Assembly: GCA_038240295.1 (NCBI GenBank)
Contig: JBBSDW010000065.1
Span: 1-17,307, forward strand
Reading direction: 5' to 3'
Source: JABDDM01 sp038240295
GTDB taxonomy: Bacteria; Bacteroidota; Ignavibacteria; Palsa-1295
Length of the DNA stretch: 17,307 nt
This document shows positions 1-6,564 of the stretch, piece by piece. The notes under the pieces were generated by a model. It did no database searches, was not told where the DNA came from, and worked only from the letters and a program-made list of their open reading frames with translations. The position numbers and the translations under genes are program-made. Position 1 is the first letter of the stretch; each line of letters starts with the position of its first letter.

Positions 1-381
1 TATCGGATGTTTCCAGATCGGCACTACCTGTTTCAGATCGTCGATGAACCTTGTCATCGCTCGAAATGCTTCGTGACGGTGTGGCGCTGTTACACGCACG
101 AACAGAGATGCCTCACCAATCGGTACGAAGCCGATCCGGTGAATGCATTCAAGCCCGCCGATCCCTTCCTCCGCGAGCATTTTCGAACGTAGCAACTCAA
201 GCTGGTGCTCCGCCATTTGGGCGAATGCTTCATATTCGATTCCGGTGATCGATTCGCCATCCTCCTGGCCCCGAACGGTACCGTAAAATTCGAGGACTGC
301 ACCATCTGTTACAACCATTGCGAGGGCTGGCCGAATGATCGCCTTCGTTGTAATACGAATGCTCAAGGCATTTTCATCCAC
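1..381 (-). CDS. moaE: Molybdopterin synthase catalytic subunit MoaE (3' end cut by window edge)
   Basis: MoaE is the large subunit of molybdopterin synthase. With the thiocarboxylated MoaD it converts cyclic pyranopterin monophosphate to molybdopterin in the cytosol. The 127 residues visible show the family signatures: GTVRG (residues 34-38, conserved Arg37), IHRIG (80-84), the APHR motif (99-102) and the active-site stretch DLKQVVPIWKH, which keeps both lysines (117 and 124) that match the two catalytic lysines of E. coli MoaE. About 15-25 C-terminal residues should lie beyond base 1. The only sensible start is a GTG at 381-379 that overlaps the last codons of moaD; the in-frame sequence runs straight from it into conserved residues. 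An ATG at 377 in another frame stops after four codons. Translational coupling to moaD is likely. Identification is confident; the exact start is inferred. Confidence 0.93.
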   Translation of the reverse strand, partial: MDENALSIRITTKAIIRPALAMVVTDGAVLEFYGTVRGQEDGESITGIEYEAFAQMAEHQLELLRSKMLAEEGIGGLECIHRIGFVPIGEASLFVRVTAPHRHEAFRAMTRFIDDLKQVVPIWKHPI

Positions 382-619
382 CCTGAACCGGCGGAATAAA
401 ACTGATCTCATCGCCTTCTTTGATGACTGTACTACCAGCTGCGTAGTCAAGACCGACCGCGAACAGCGAGGATGTCCGAAGAGGGGCGAGTGCAGGTATG
501 TAAGTGATGAGTGTGTCGAGTGCGGCACCGAGTGAAGTGCCCGTTGGGAGTTCGATGGGAAGCTCGCTCACACCTACAAGATCTTTTGCAACAGAGTAAA
601 ATCGAAAGGAAACGCGCAT
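374..619 (-). CDS. moaD: Molybdopterin synthase sulfur carrier subunit MoaD
   Basis: MoaD is a ubiquitin-like sulfur carrier. Its C-terminal Gly-Gly is adenylated and converted to a thiocarboxylate that supplies the dithiolene sulfurs to MoaE. The 81-residue product has the normal MoaD length, starts with a beta strand (MRVSFRFYSVAKDLVG) and ends in the diagnostic ISFIPPVQGG immediately before the stop. An open frame extends upstream to 811, but those 64 extra residues look non-coding and nothing in the family extends there, so the ATG at 619 is chosen. No good Shine-Dalgarno precedes it. The 3' end overlaps the GTG start of moaE. No other molybdenum cofactor genes are in view. A remnant of a molybdopterin-using oxidoreductase lies at 5284-5563, but no functional link is implied by distance. 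Confidence 0.93.
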   Translation of the reverse strand: MRVSFRFYSVAKDLVGVSELPIELPTGTSLGAALDTLITYIPALAPLRTSSLFAVGLDYAAGSTVIKEGDEISFIPPVQGG

Positions 620-978
620 GACGTAGCGTGTTAAAAAAGGAAGTGAGATCGATGGAACATTGTCACAGTCTTCAAAACGGTAGGGTAGGAGGCTAAGTTC
701 AGAGGCACGATTTGGTTTGCGACAAATCCCGACCGTGTGCCACGAACGGCCTCCTTCGTGACTTAGGCCTGAGAAATTGAGTTGAAAAAGGAATGTAGTC
801 CGAGCTTCCAAATTTCCTTAATTGCTTCAACGGGGAACAGAATCTGCGATAAAAGCTTTACCGTGAGGCACTCTTTCAACCCAACCCTGTAAGCCGCGAA
901 TCTGGCGTCTTTTGGCCGATTATCACTGCGGAGTGGTTGTGCATTTCTTGAGAAGTCTTTCTTAGATTAAGCGTACCT
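620..978. other. Non-coding interval between divergent moaD and secD
   Basis: About 360 bases without a supportable gene in any frame. It should contain the promoters of both moaD (minus) and secD (plus), but I cannot assign a confident -33/-7 or -35/-10 pair. It contains one copy of the repeated 10-mer TAAGTCACGA (756-765, minus orientation). No tRNA cloverleaf or terminator hairpin was recognised. Confidence 0.5.
756..765 (-). repeat. TAAGTCACGA 10-mer, copy 1
   Basis: Exact copy of a 10-mer found four times in the window. This one lies in the moaD-secD non-coding interval and reads TCGTGACTTA on the plus strand. No function is known to me. Confidence 0.5.
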
Positions 979-3015
979 GTGAAGAAGAACCGCGGTAAGA
1001 TCATTGTCATACTCTTATTCATTGCCGGAGCGATCTACGGCCTTTACCCAACCTATCAAACTCAGAACTACAAGGACGATCTTGCGAGGTTCGGCAATAC
1101 GCCGAAGGACTCGATCGCCAAAGTAAAGTATCTGGCCGATAATGGCGAGGCGATGAAAAATGCCAGCGCAAAAGCGATCAAGCTCGGACTTGATCTTCGA
1201 GGCGGCATTTACGTGACGATGGAAGTCGACGTACTCGAATTCCTCTCGGAACAGGCGCTCCAAAAAGATGACATTTTTAACCAGGTCATTGCGCAGACCA
1301 CAAAGGACGAAGCTGAATCGGAGACACCGGTCGTCGATCTCTTTGTAAAGAACTTCAAAGCAATCGCTACGCCAAAAGGCAAGGCGCTCGCGAACTACTA
1401 TTATTTCAACGGCGTCTCCGACGATGCGCAGGTTACCGCGCAGCTCCGAAAGGGTGCTGACGAAGCAGTCGACCGTGCGCAGGAGATCATCCGCAATCGT
1501 ATCGATCAGTTCGGACTTAACGAGCCGACGATTTCGAAGGAGGGTAATCGCCGAATTATAATCGAACTTCCAGGCGTCGGCGATCCAGTGCAGGTCCACC
1601 AGCTTTTGGAAGGCACCGCGCAGCTGGAATTCCGTCTTGTAAAAAATTCCGAGATCGTTCAGCGCGTCATCGACAGGATCGATCGTCAACTTGCGAAAGA
1701 TTCGCTCGGCATGGCTGCCCTCACCGACACCACCACGAAAGCAGCGGTTGATACTTCGAAGACGGTCGCGACAAAAGTAGACCCGACCAAAAAGAAGACA
1801 GGCAAGAATCTGGCGAGCACCGATTCGAGCAAGAAAGATAGTGCGGCCGTTGCCGCAAACGGCGGTGCCGCAACAGGTAAGCTTTCGTCTATCGATTCTG
1901 CAAAGCACGCCGATAGCCTTGCATACGCAGGTCTCACGCCACAGCAGCGCGAATCAAAGTTTAAGAAAGAGCATCCGTTCTCTTATATTCTCGCAAAGGG
2001 TCAGCAGAAAGATCAGTTCTTTATCTCCGAAGCCGATCGCAGACTAATCAAGACGCTGCTCGCACGGAAGGATCTCAAGCCGATCTATGCCGACGAGATG
2101 AGCTTCATGTTCAGCAAGCCGATCCTCGGCAAAGATGGAAATAATTTTTACGAAGTTTATTTTCTGAATGATAAAGCCGAAATGACAGGCAAAGTCATCA
2201 CGAATGCTCGTGCAGATATCGAGCAGTCCTCTGGCCGTCCGGAAGTAAGCATGCAGATGGATGACGATGGTGCCAAAGATTGGAAGCGCATTACCGGCGC
2301 GAACATCCATAAGAAGATCGCGATCGTGCTCGATAGCGTTGTTTACTCAGCCCCGGTTGTCAATCAACAGATCCCGAATGGTAATTCGCAGATCACCGGT
2401 TCTGGCGATATGGCGGAAGCGAATTTGCTCGCGATCATTCTCAAGGCTGGCGCGCTGCCTGCACCGGTCAAGATCATTCAGGAGCAGGTCGTCGGACCGT
2501 CGCTCGGTGCCGATTCGATCGCGAAAGGCACGTGGTCGATCATCTGGAGCTTCATCGCCGTTATCCTATTCATGGCGATGTACTACGTGACTGGCGGTAT
2601 CGTGGCTGATATCGCGGTGCTCATCAACTTACTGATAACGCTCGCAGTGCTTGCGACCTTTGGTGCGACGCTTACACTTCCAGGTATGGCGGGGCTCGTG
2701 CTCACGGTGGGTATCGCGGTCGATGCGAACGTGCTGATCTATGAGCGAATACGAGAGGAACTTGCCTCAGGCAAGTCGCTCAAACTTGCCCTCGACGATG
2801 GGTACCGCAGAGCCTTCGCACCTATCTTCGATGGTCACTTGACCGCATTTTTCTCCGGAGTTATTCTGTATTCGTTTGGCACCGGCACCGTTCAGGGCTT
2901 TGCCGTTACGCTTATGATCGGTATTGCTGCTTCGCTCTTTACGGCGATCATCATCACTCGCGTCATCTTCGATCTATTGATGGAGCGCAATCCAGCACTA
3001 CTGAACTTCGGATAA
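979..3015 (+). CDS. secD: Protein translocase subunit SecD
   Basis: SecD is an inner-membrane partner of SecYEG that, with SecF, uses the proton gradient to help complete protein export. The 678 residues show an N-terminal membrane segment (about 7-22), the LDLRGG motif (71-76), the periplasmic P1 head including RNRIDQFGLNEPTI (172-185), and five C-terminal membrane segments from about 520. The RND-type signature VGIAVDANVLIYERIREEL (577-595) carries the Asp-rich transport motif. A low-complexity Lys/Thr/Ser/Ala-rich stretch (about 245-315) is inserted in the periplasmic part, making the protein a little longer than E. coli SecD (615 residues). The start is GTG at 979; the hydrophobic segment begins seven codons later, so no longer form is needed. 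secF follows after 61 bases. Confidence 0.97.
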   Translation: MKKNRGKIIVILLFIAGAIYGLYPTYQTQNYKDDLARFGNTPKDSIAKVKYLADNGEAMKNASAKAIKLGLDLRGGIYVTMEVDVLEFLSEQALQKDDIFNQVIAQTTKDEAESETPVVDLFVKNFKAIATPKGKALANYYYFNGVSDDAQVTAQLRKGADEAVDRAQEIIRNRIDQFGLNEPTISKEGNRRIIIELPGVGDPVQVHQLLEGTAQLEFRLVKNSEIVQRVIDRIDRQLAKDSLGMAALTDTTTKAAVDTSKTVATKVDPTKKKTGKNLASTDSSKKDSAAVAANGGAATGKLSSIDSAKHADSLAYAGLTPQQRESKFKKEHPFSYILAKGQQKDQFFISEADRRLIKTLLARKDLKPIYADEMSFMFSKPILGKDGNNFYEVYFLNDKAEMTGKVITNARADIEQSSGRPEVSMQMDDDGAKDWKRITGANIHKKIAIVLDSVVYSAPVVNQQIPNGNSQITGSGDMAEANLLAIILKAGALPAPVKIIQEQVVGPSLGADSIAKGTWSIIWSFIAVILFMAMYYVTGGIVADIAVLINLLITLAVLATFGATLTLPGMAGLVLTVGIAVDANVLIYERIREELASGKSLKLALDDGYRRAFAPIFDGHLTAFFSGVILYSFGTGTVQGFAVTLMIGIAASLFTAIIITRVIFDLLMERNPALLNFG

Positions 3016-3022
3016 GTCACGA
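3013..3022 (+). repeat. TAAGTCACGA 10-mer, copy 2
   Basis: Exact copy of the 10-mer. Its first three bases are the TAA stop codon of secD, and it lies in the 61-base gap before secF. Confidence 0.5.
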
Positions 3023-3076
3023 TCTTTTTGTGGCTTAACAATAGAGGAACCGACACAAGATTTATAGCAAGAGACC

Positions 3077-4078
3077 ATGCATTTTTTTCGTAAGACGAAC
3101 ATCGACTTTATCGGCAAACGCCGGACCTATTATTTTGTCTCGACCTTCGTCACGCTCGCCGGAATCGTCTGGGCGCTCTTTCGCGGGGTAGAGTTCGGGA
3201 TCGACTTTGCGGGCGGCACCGAGGTACAGCTGCAATTCCATAAGAACATCCAGATCGATCAAATGCGTACCGCACTTGACAATGGTGGCTTCAAGGGCGC
3301 CGAAGTCAAGTACTACGGTAGAGATGAGACGGGCATTCTCATTCGCGTCCGCGATGGCGCGCAGGGTTCGAAGTCATCGGAGACAACCAAGAGTGTACTC
3401 GCGGCTGTTGAGAAAGGCTTTCCAGGCGATCATGCGCTCTTGTTACAAGAGCAGCATATCGGTCCTAAGATCGGCGCCGAGTTGCAGCAAAAGGCGTTGC
3501 TCGCAGTGCTCTTTACCTGTATCGTGATCCTAATCTATCTCGCATTCCGGTTCCGGTTCGTGTATGGTCTTGGTGCTGTGATCGCGATCATTCACGATGT
3601 GCTTGTTGCATTTGCCTTCGCGGTGATCTGCAACAATCTCGTGCCATGGCTCAATCTTGAGATGAACTCGACGATGCTTGCGGCGTTCCTGACCATCGTC
3701 GGATTCTCGGTTAACGATACGGTTATCATCTTTGACCGTATCCGCGAGGATCAGAAGAAATACAAGGGTCGAGGCCTCAAAGAGATCATGAATCGCGCGA
3801 TCAACGAAACGCTGCCGCGTACGATCATTACGTCAGGCACGGTGTTCCTGACGCTTATCGTTCTGTTTATCTGGGGCGGTGAAGTGCTCCGCGGCTTCGC
3901 ATTCACGATGCTTATTGGTGTGATCACGGGTACTTATTCGTCGATCTTCGTTGCGTCGGCCATTGCCTATGATTGGCTCGAGCGCGGCAAACCTGCGACA
4001 ACCGACGCGCGGCTCACCGAATCTTCGAATACGAACAACCGCGCATCGAAGCCCAAGAAGGTCGCGGCAACCGCTTAA
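3077..4078 (+). CDS. secF: Protein translocase subunit SecF
   Basis: SecF is the second half of the SecDF export motor in the inner membrane. The 333 residues begin with a membrane segment (about 18-35) and the characteristic FGIDFAGGTE (40-49), followed by a periplasmic domain (about 50-135). Five more membrane segments follow, with the signature VGFSVNDTVIIFDRIRE (208-224) in the fourth. The conserved Asp in that signature is the family proton-relay candidate. A short polar, basic C-terminal tail (about 305-333) is presumably cytoplasmic. The ATG at 3077 is 61 bases after the secD stop. A weak purine stretch (AAGAGA) lies just upstream. Co-transcription with secD is likely. Confidence 0.97.
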   Translation: MHFFRKTNIDFIGKRRTYYFVSTFVTLAGIVWALFRGVEFGIDFAGGTEVQLQFHKNIQIDQMRTALDNGGFKGAEVKYYGRDETGILIRVRDGAQGSKSSETTKSVLAAVEKGFPGDHALLLQEQHIGPKIGAELQQKALLAVLFTCIVILIYLAFRFRFVYGLGAVIAIIHDVLVAFAFAVICNNLVPWLNLEMNSTMLAAFLTIVGFSVNDTVIIFDRIREDQKKYKGRGLKEIMNRAINETLPRTIITSGTVFLTLIVLFIWGGEVLRGFAFTMLIGVITGTYSSIFVASAIAYDWLERGKPATTDARLTESSNTNNRASKPKKVAATA

Positions 4079-4103
4079 AGTACAAATTGCTGTATATCTC
4101 CGT

Positions 4104-4421
4104 ATGATGAAAGCATCGTTCGAGAAAAGATCTTCTGCGCTCAATGTGGTGCTAAATGGCGATCTCATTGGTGGTGAAGACGCGATGCATTTTTCGCAGT
4201 CGTTGCGCGAAGCCATCGGCACTCCTGCCACAGGACTTACAATGATCAACGTCGACGCGGCAGGTGTCGGATTCGTCAATAGCAGCGGCCTCGGAATGCT
4301 GCTCGCAGCGAGACAGGTCGCCAAAGATGCCGGTGCCAACCTGAGCCTCATCAATCCACCGATGCAGCTTAAGAGTCTGCTTGAAATGACCAAGCTCACA
4401 GAGATCTTGGGAGTCGAATGA
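4104..4421 (+). CDS. STAS-domain protein (anti-sigma factor antagonist-like)
   Basis: A 105-residue single-domain STAS protein of the SpoIIAA/RsbV type. Such proteins bind anti-sigma or partner-switching kinases and are controlled by phosphorylation of a serine in the DSSGLG motif. Here the motif reads VNSSGLGMLLAAR (58-70), so the serines are kept but the usual preceding Asp is Asn. The pattern of strand-helix segments and the final helix (QLKSLLEMTKLTEILGV) fit the fold. The start is ATG at 4104 (a second ATG follows directly at 4107). An open frame extends upstream into secF but reads through the secF coding sequence and is not used. It sits 25 bases after secF and before a strong terminator, so it is probably the last gene of the secDF transcript. 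No kinase or phosphatase partner is in view, so its target is unknown. Confidence 0.85.
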   Translation: MMKASFEKRSSALNVVLNGDLIGGEDAMHFSQSLREAIGTPATGLTMINVDAAGVGFVNSSGLGMLLAARQVAKDAGANLSLINPPMQLKSLLEMTKLTEILGVE

Positions 4422-4444
4422 GCTTCTGATTGATTCAAATTTGT

Positions 4445-4472
4445 AAAAACCCAGCCTCAGCGCTGGGTTTTT
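4445..4472. terminator. Intrinsic terminator after the STAS gene
   Basis: A perfect 11-base inverted repeat (AAAAACCCAGC / GCTGGGTTTTT) with a six-base loop starts 23 bases after the STAS stop codon. The T-tract at the 3' arm, and the A-tract at the 5' arm, would let it work in both directions. It separates the secDF transcript from the accessory segment that follows. Confidence 0.9.
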
Positions 4473-4611
4473 CGTGTTGTGGTGTGGAAATAACAAAGAG
4501 ATTTTTGGGCAACTTTTCGATACTGAAGATGATGAACCACCCCAGCGTCACGCTACTCTTCTCGTAACAACTTAATCTATCATCCAGCTGCTCACGAATT
4601 TACTGATCCAC

Positions 4612-4752
4612 ATGGTTAACGTTACCAAAACGAAAGTCCGGCTCGACGTGGAAGTTCGAGCGAGACACCAACTCCGGATAGTAGGACACGATTTGACCCC
4701 GCTACTGTTATCGTTTCTTGCCGAACCGCTCGATGGATGGCGAGCATCATGA
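4612..4752 (+). CDS. Small ORF, possible shortened DUF2249-like protein
   Basis: A 46-codon ORF beginning with ATG and ending 19 bases before the chosen hemerythrin start. The product has LDV near its start (11-13), an R-x-R-H pair (16-19), then LRIVGHDLTPLLLSFLAE (21-38) and a late Trp (43). DUF2249 proteins, small domains often encoded beside HHE hemerythrins, carry LDVR, an RH pair, and a V-x-DHD-x-x-PL-x-x-x-F-x-AE segment. The likeness covers the N- and C-terminal parts, but roughly 15 residues normally between RH and the HD motif are missing. It may be a gene with an internal deletion, hence nonfunctional, or a chance ORF. The match is from memory of the family pattern only, so confidence is low. 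Confidence 0.35.
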   Translation: MVNVTKTKVRLDVEVRARHQLRIVGHDLTPLLLSFLAEPLDGWRAS

Positions 4753-4771
4753 TGCATGTTCGGCGAAGGTT

Positions 4772-5377
4772 ATGAAAACAGAGGAAGCAAGTTCCATTGC
4801 GTCATTTCTTCAAGCTGATCATGAGCGTCTCGATCAGCTCCTTTTGAGCGTTGTCCAGGAAACGAGCGAACTCAATCGTGAAAAGTATGATGAGTTTCGT
4901 CGAGGTCTTCTGAAGCACATTGGGATCGAAGAAAGGCTGTTGTTTCCGTGGGCGGTGAAATTCGGGAGTGCAGACGAAAAGGCAATAGCGACAACACTTC
5001 GTTCGCACCATGGAGCGCTTGCCGCGGTGCTCGTACTGGAACCTTCCCTCGGCGTCATCAATGCAGTGAAACATATTCTCGCTCATCACAATCCGATTGA
5101 AGAAGGATTGGAGGGATTCTATGTATCCTGTGAAACCCTCGCAGGCAACGAAGCACGAAGCCTGCTCGCGCAGATAAAAAATTCTCCAGATGTTCCACTG
5201 GCTATTCGTGCGCAATCACGCCAGTTAGTAGCTGCCGCGAGTCGCTGCCTCGTTCGGGCTGGATTCCAACCATCGCTTCTTGACCTGTCGCTTTCCGACC
5301 CATCCCCGCTGCCAGCGATGATTCGCGGAGTGTCGACGACAATCGGAAGCCCGGGTGTCTCTTCGCCCGCAAAATGA
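4772..5377 (+). CDS. Hemerythrin-like HHE cation-binding domain protein with an aberrant tail
   Basis: HHE proteins form a four-helix bundle around a di-iron centre and bind oxygen, nitric oxide or related species, or act as iron or redox sensors in the cytosol. The expected ligands are present, numbered from the ATG at 4772: His17 (DHERL), His49 and Glu53 (KHIGIEERLLFP), His79/80 (SHHGAL), and His106 with Glu110 (HHNPIEE). The bundle appears to end near residue 145 (NSPDVPLA). The following 55 or so residues are Ser/Pro-rich, unlike the family, and from about 5284 they overlap a molybdoenzyme remnant in another frame, so the tail is probably read-through of foreign sequence. The frame also opens from a TTG at 4718, but the ATG at 4772 begins just before the first helix and avoids overlap with the small upstream ORF. 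Confidence 0.85.
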   Translation: MKTEEASSIASFLQADHERLDQLLLSVVQETSELNREKYDEFRRGLLKHIGIEERLLFPWAVKFGSADEKAIATTLRSHHGALAAVLVLEPSLGVINAVKHILAHHNPIEEGLEGFYVSCETLAGNEARSLLAQIKNSPDVPLAIRAQSRQLVAAASRCLVRAGFQPSLLDLSLSDPSPLPAMIRGVSTTIGSPGVSSPAK

Positions 5378-5563
5378 ATGGCGCGACGCTCGATTTGGAA
5401 TACAGACCTGCGTTGAGGCTGCGCGTGGACGACCGGTTAGGATGCAAGACTGCAAAATGGATTAAGCACCTCGAGTGTATCGAATCAAAAAAAAATGAGC
5501 GAAAAAGGAGAGACGGAGACAAACGAAGGTGACGCATCTTCCGGTTTGCTGCCAAACGTCTAA
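5284..5563 (+). pseudogene. 3' remnant of a sulfite-oxidase-like molybdopterin oxidoreductase
   Basis: Reading frame 1 from about 5284 gives a peptide that matches the C-terminal dimerisation domain of YedY/SoxC-type molybdopterin oxidoreductases. It shows VAFR, then DDNRKPGCLFARKMNG (family: D-x-x-HPQTLLA-x-x-MNG), then PALRLRVDDRLGCKTAKWIK (family: GAPLRL-V---LG-K--KWI), then a strand like IEFVE. After an A9 run at 5487-5495 the likeness continues one frame over, with KGE...NEGDASSGLLPNV and a TAA at 5561-5563, where family members end in G-GG-NED-x-x-x-x-x-LLP-I. The Moco-binding N-terminal domain is absent because the hemerythrin gene occupies that space, and an in-frame stop lies at 5281. 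The piece is therefore a truncated, frameshifted relic. It overlaps the hemerythrin ORF tail (5284-5377) out of frame. Confidence 0.65.
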
Positions 5564-5731
5564 TCCAAATTACGTGCGAAAACATCTACAACCGAATTAC
5601 ATCGATTGATATTGCGAGTACTTGCAGACGTACGTGCTCCTTCTGTCAACGAGAGTAGAGCGTACGAACATGAATATTCGGCCACGACAAAGTACGTGTC
5701 AGCCTAAACAAAATGTATTGTCGCTAATAAA
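5564..5731. other. AT-richer non-coding leader of the SdhB-like gene
   Basis: No supportable ORF. It must hold the promoter of the SdhB-like gene if that gene is expressed independently. Short palindromes are visible (ACGTACGT near 5630 and GAATATTC near 5672), but I cannot match either to a known operator. The bases just before the start codon are A-rich (CTAATAAA) with no Shine-Dalgarno. Confidence 0.4.
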
Positions 5732-6439
5732 ATGAATGCGACGTTTAAGATCCTGCGCTACGACCCGGACATCGACACAAGACCTCACTTTAAGGAGTAT
5801 GTTCTAGAGGCGCTGGATCCTACCTATCGGATCCTCGATGCGTTGCTTGATATTAAAGGGAAGTTAGATGGCACCCTGACCTTCTGGCGCGTTTGTGGCC
5901 ATGGGGTGTGTGGTTCCGACGCTATGCAAATCAATGGCATGAACAGGCTTGCCTGTCAGGTACTTTTACAACATGTCGATACGGAAAAGCCGATCATCAT
6001 TGAACCACTGCCCTACCTTCCGATCATCAAGGATCTGGTAGTGGATATGTCTGCGTTCTTTGAAAAGTATGAAATGCTTAAGCCGTATGTTATCACGGAT
6101 GAAGCCCCGCCTGCACTTGAACGCCTTCAATCACCGTGCGACGCAGAACTCATAATGGAATCGTCGAAGTGCATACTCTGCGGATGTTGTACCGCTTCAT
6201 GCCCGTCATTATGGTCGAATGAGAACTACCTCGGTCCAGCAGCGTTTGTGCAAGCGTACCGATTCGTATTTGATACGCGCGACGTCGCCCCTGAAGTACA
6301 TCTCGCTGCGGTGGATTCAGCATACGGCATCTGGCGCTGTCATACGATCTTCAATTGTGTGGAATGCTGCCCGAAGGACATCAACGTAACATGGCACATC
6401 TCTCAACTAAAAAAGCGGCTGGTTACGGATACGATGTAG
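5732..6439 (+). CDS. sdhB: Succinate dehydrogenase/fumarate reductase iron-sulfur subunit (SdhB-type), orphan
   Basis: SdhB carries electrons from the flavoprotein SdhA to quinone through three iron-sulfur clusters. The 235 residues are full length and keep all ligands: [2Fe-2S] at Cys55, Cys60, Asp63 and Cys75 (VCGHGVCGSD, LAC); [4Fe-4S] at Cys147, Cys150, Cys153 and Cys213; [3Fe-4S] at Cys157, Cys203 and Cys209. KDLVVDM (100-106) and LGPAAFVQAYRFVFDTRD (167-184) are family signatures. The style (VCGSDAMQING, GIWRCHTIFNC) recalls the actinobacterial/Thermus-type enzyme rather than the usual Bacteroidota one, which is an impression only. The usual RRSC before the first cluster ligand is WRVC here. 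No sdhA or membrane-anchor gene is near, so it could be a relic, a recruited electron carrier, or a displaced subunit. Identity is sure; role is not. Confidence 0.88.
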   Translation: MNATFKILRYDPDIDTRPHFKEYVLEALDPTYRILDALLDIKGKLDGTLTFWRVCGHGVCGSDAMQINGMNRLACQVLLQHVDTEKPIIIEPLPYLPIIKDLVVDMSAFFEKYEMLKPYVITDEAPPALERLQSPCDAELIMESSKCILCGCCTASCPSLWSNENYLGPAAFVQAYRFVFDTRDVAPEVHLAAVDSAYGIWRCHTIFNCVECCPKDINVTWHISQLKKRLVTDTM

Positions 6440-6550
6440 TGCTCGGGTTCACTGCCTCACCCAAACCGGGCGTTATCAAAAATGAGCGTAACAACATATT
6501 GCACTTCGGAGCTGTTGATGTCCCGGCACTGCAAGTTAACTACGATTACA

Positions 6551-6556
6551 AGAGGA
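6551..6556 (+). promoter_or_regulatory. Ribosome binding site of the cupin gene
   Basis: AGAGGA lies eight bases before the ATG at 6565. It is the best Shine-Dalgarno-like site in the window, and it decides between this start and much longer in-frame readings that run back through the end of sdhB. Confidence 0.65.
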
Positions 6557-6564
6557 AACCGACG

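Noticed and set aside
374..811. Longer moaD reading frame of 145 codons
   Set aside because: The 64 extra residues have no MoaD counterpart; MoaD proteins are about 80 residues and start at the MRVSF strand.
1015..1908. Minus-strand ORF of 297 codons opposite secD
   Set aside because: Antisense shadow of secD, with no recognisable domain and Arg/Cys-heavy composition.
5495..5563. Independent 22-residue peptide gene starting at ATG 5495
   Set aside because: Better explained as the frameshifted C-terminus of the molybdoenzyme remnant. The ATG follows an A-run and has no ribosome binding site.
5202..5585. Minus-strand ORF of 127 codons across the hemerythrin 3' end
   Set aside because: No family resemblance. 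The plus strand carries the molybdoenzyme signature in the same place.
6355..6564. N-terminal extension of the cupin ORF into sdhB
   Set aside because: It reads through sdhB in another frame, and the ATG at 6565 has a good ribosome binding site.
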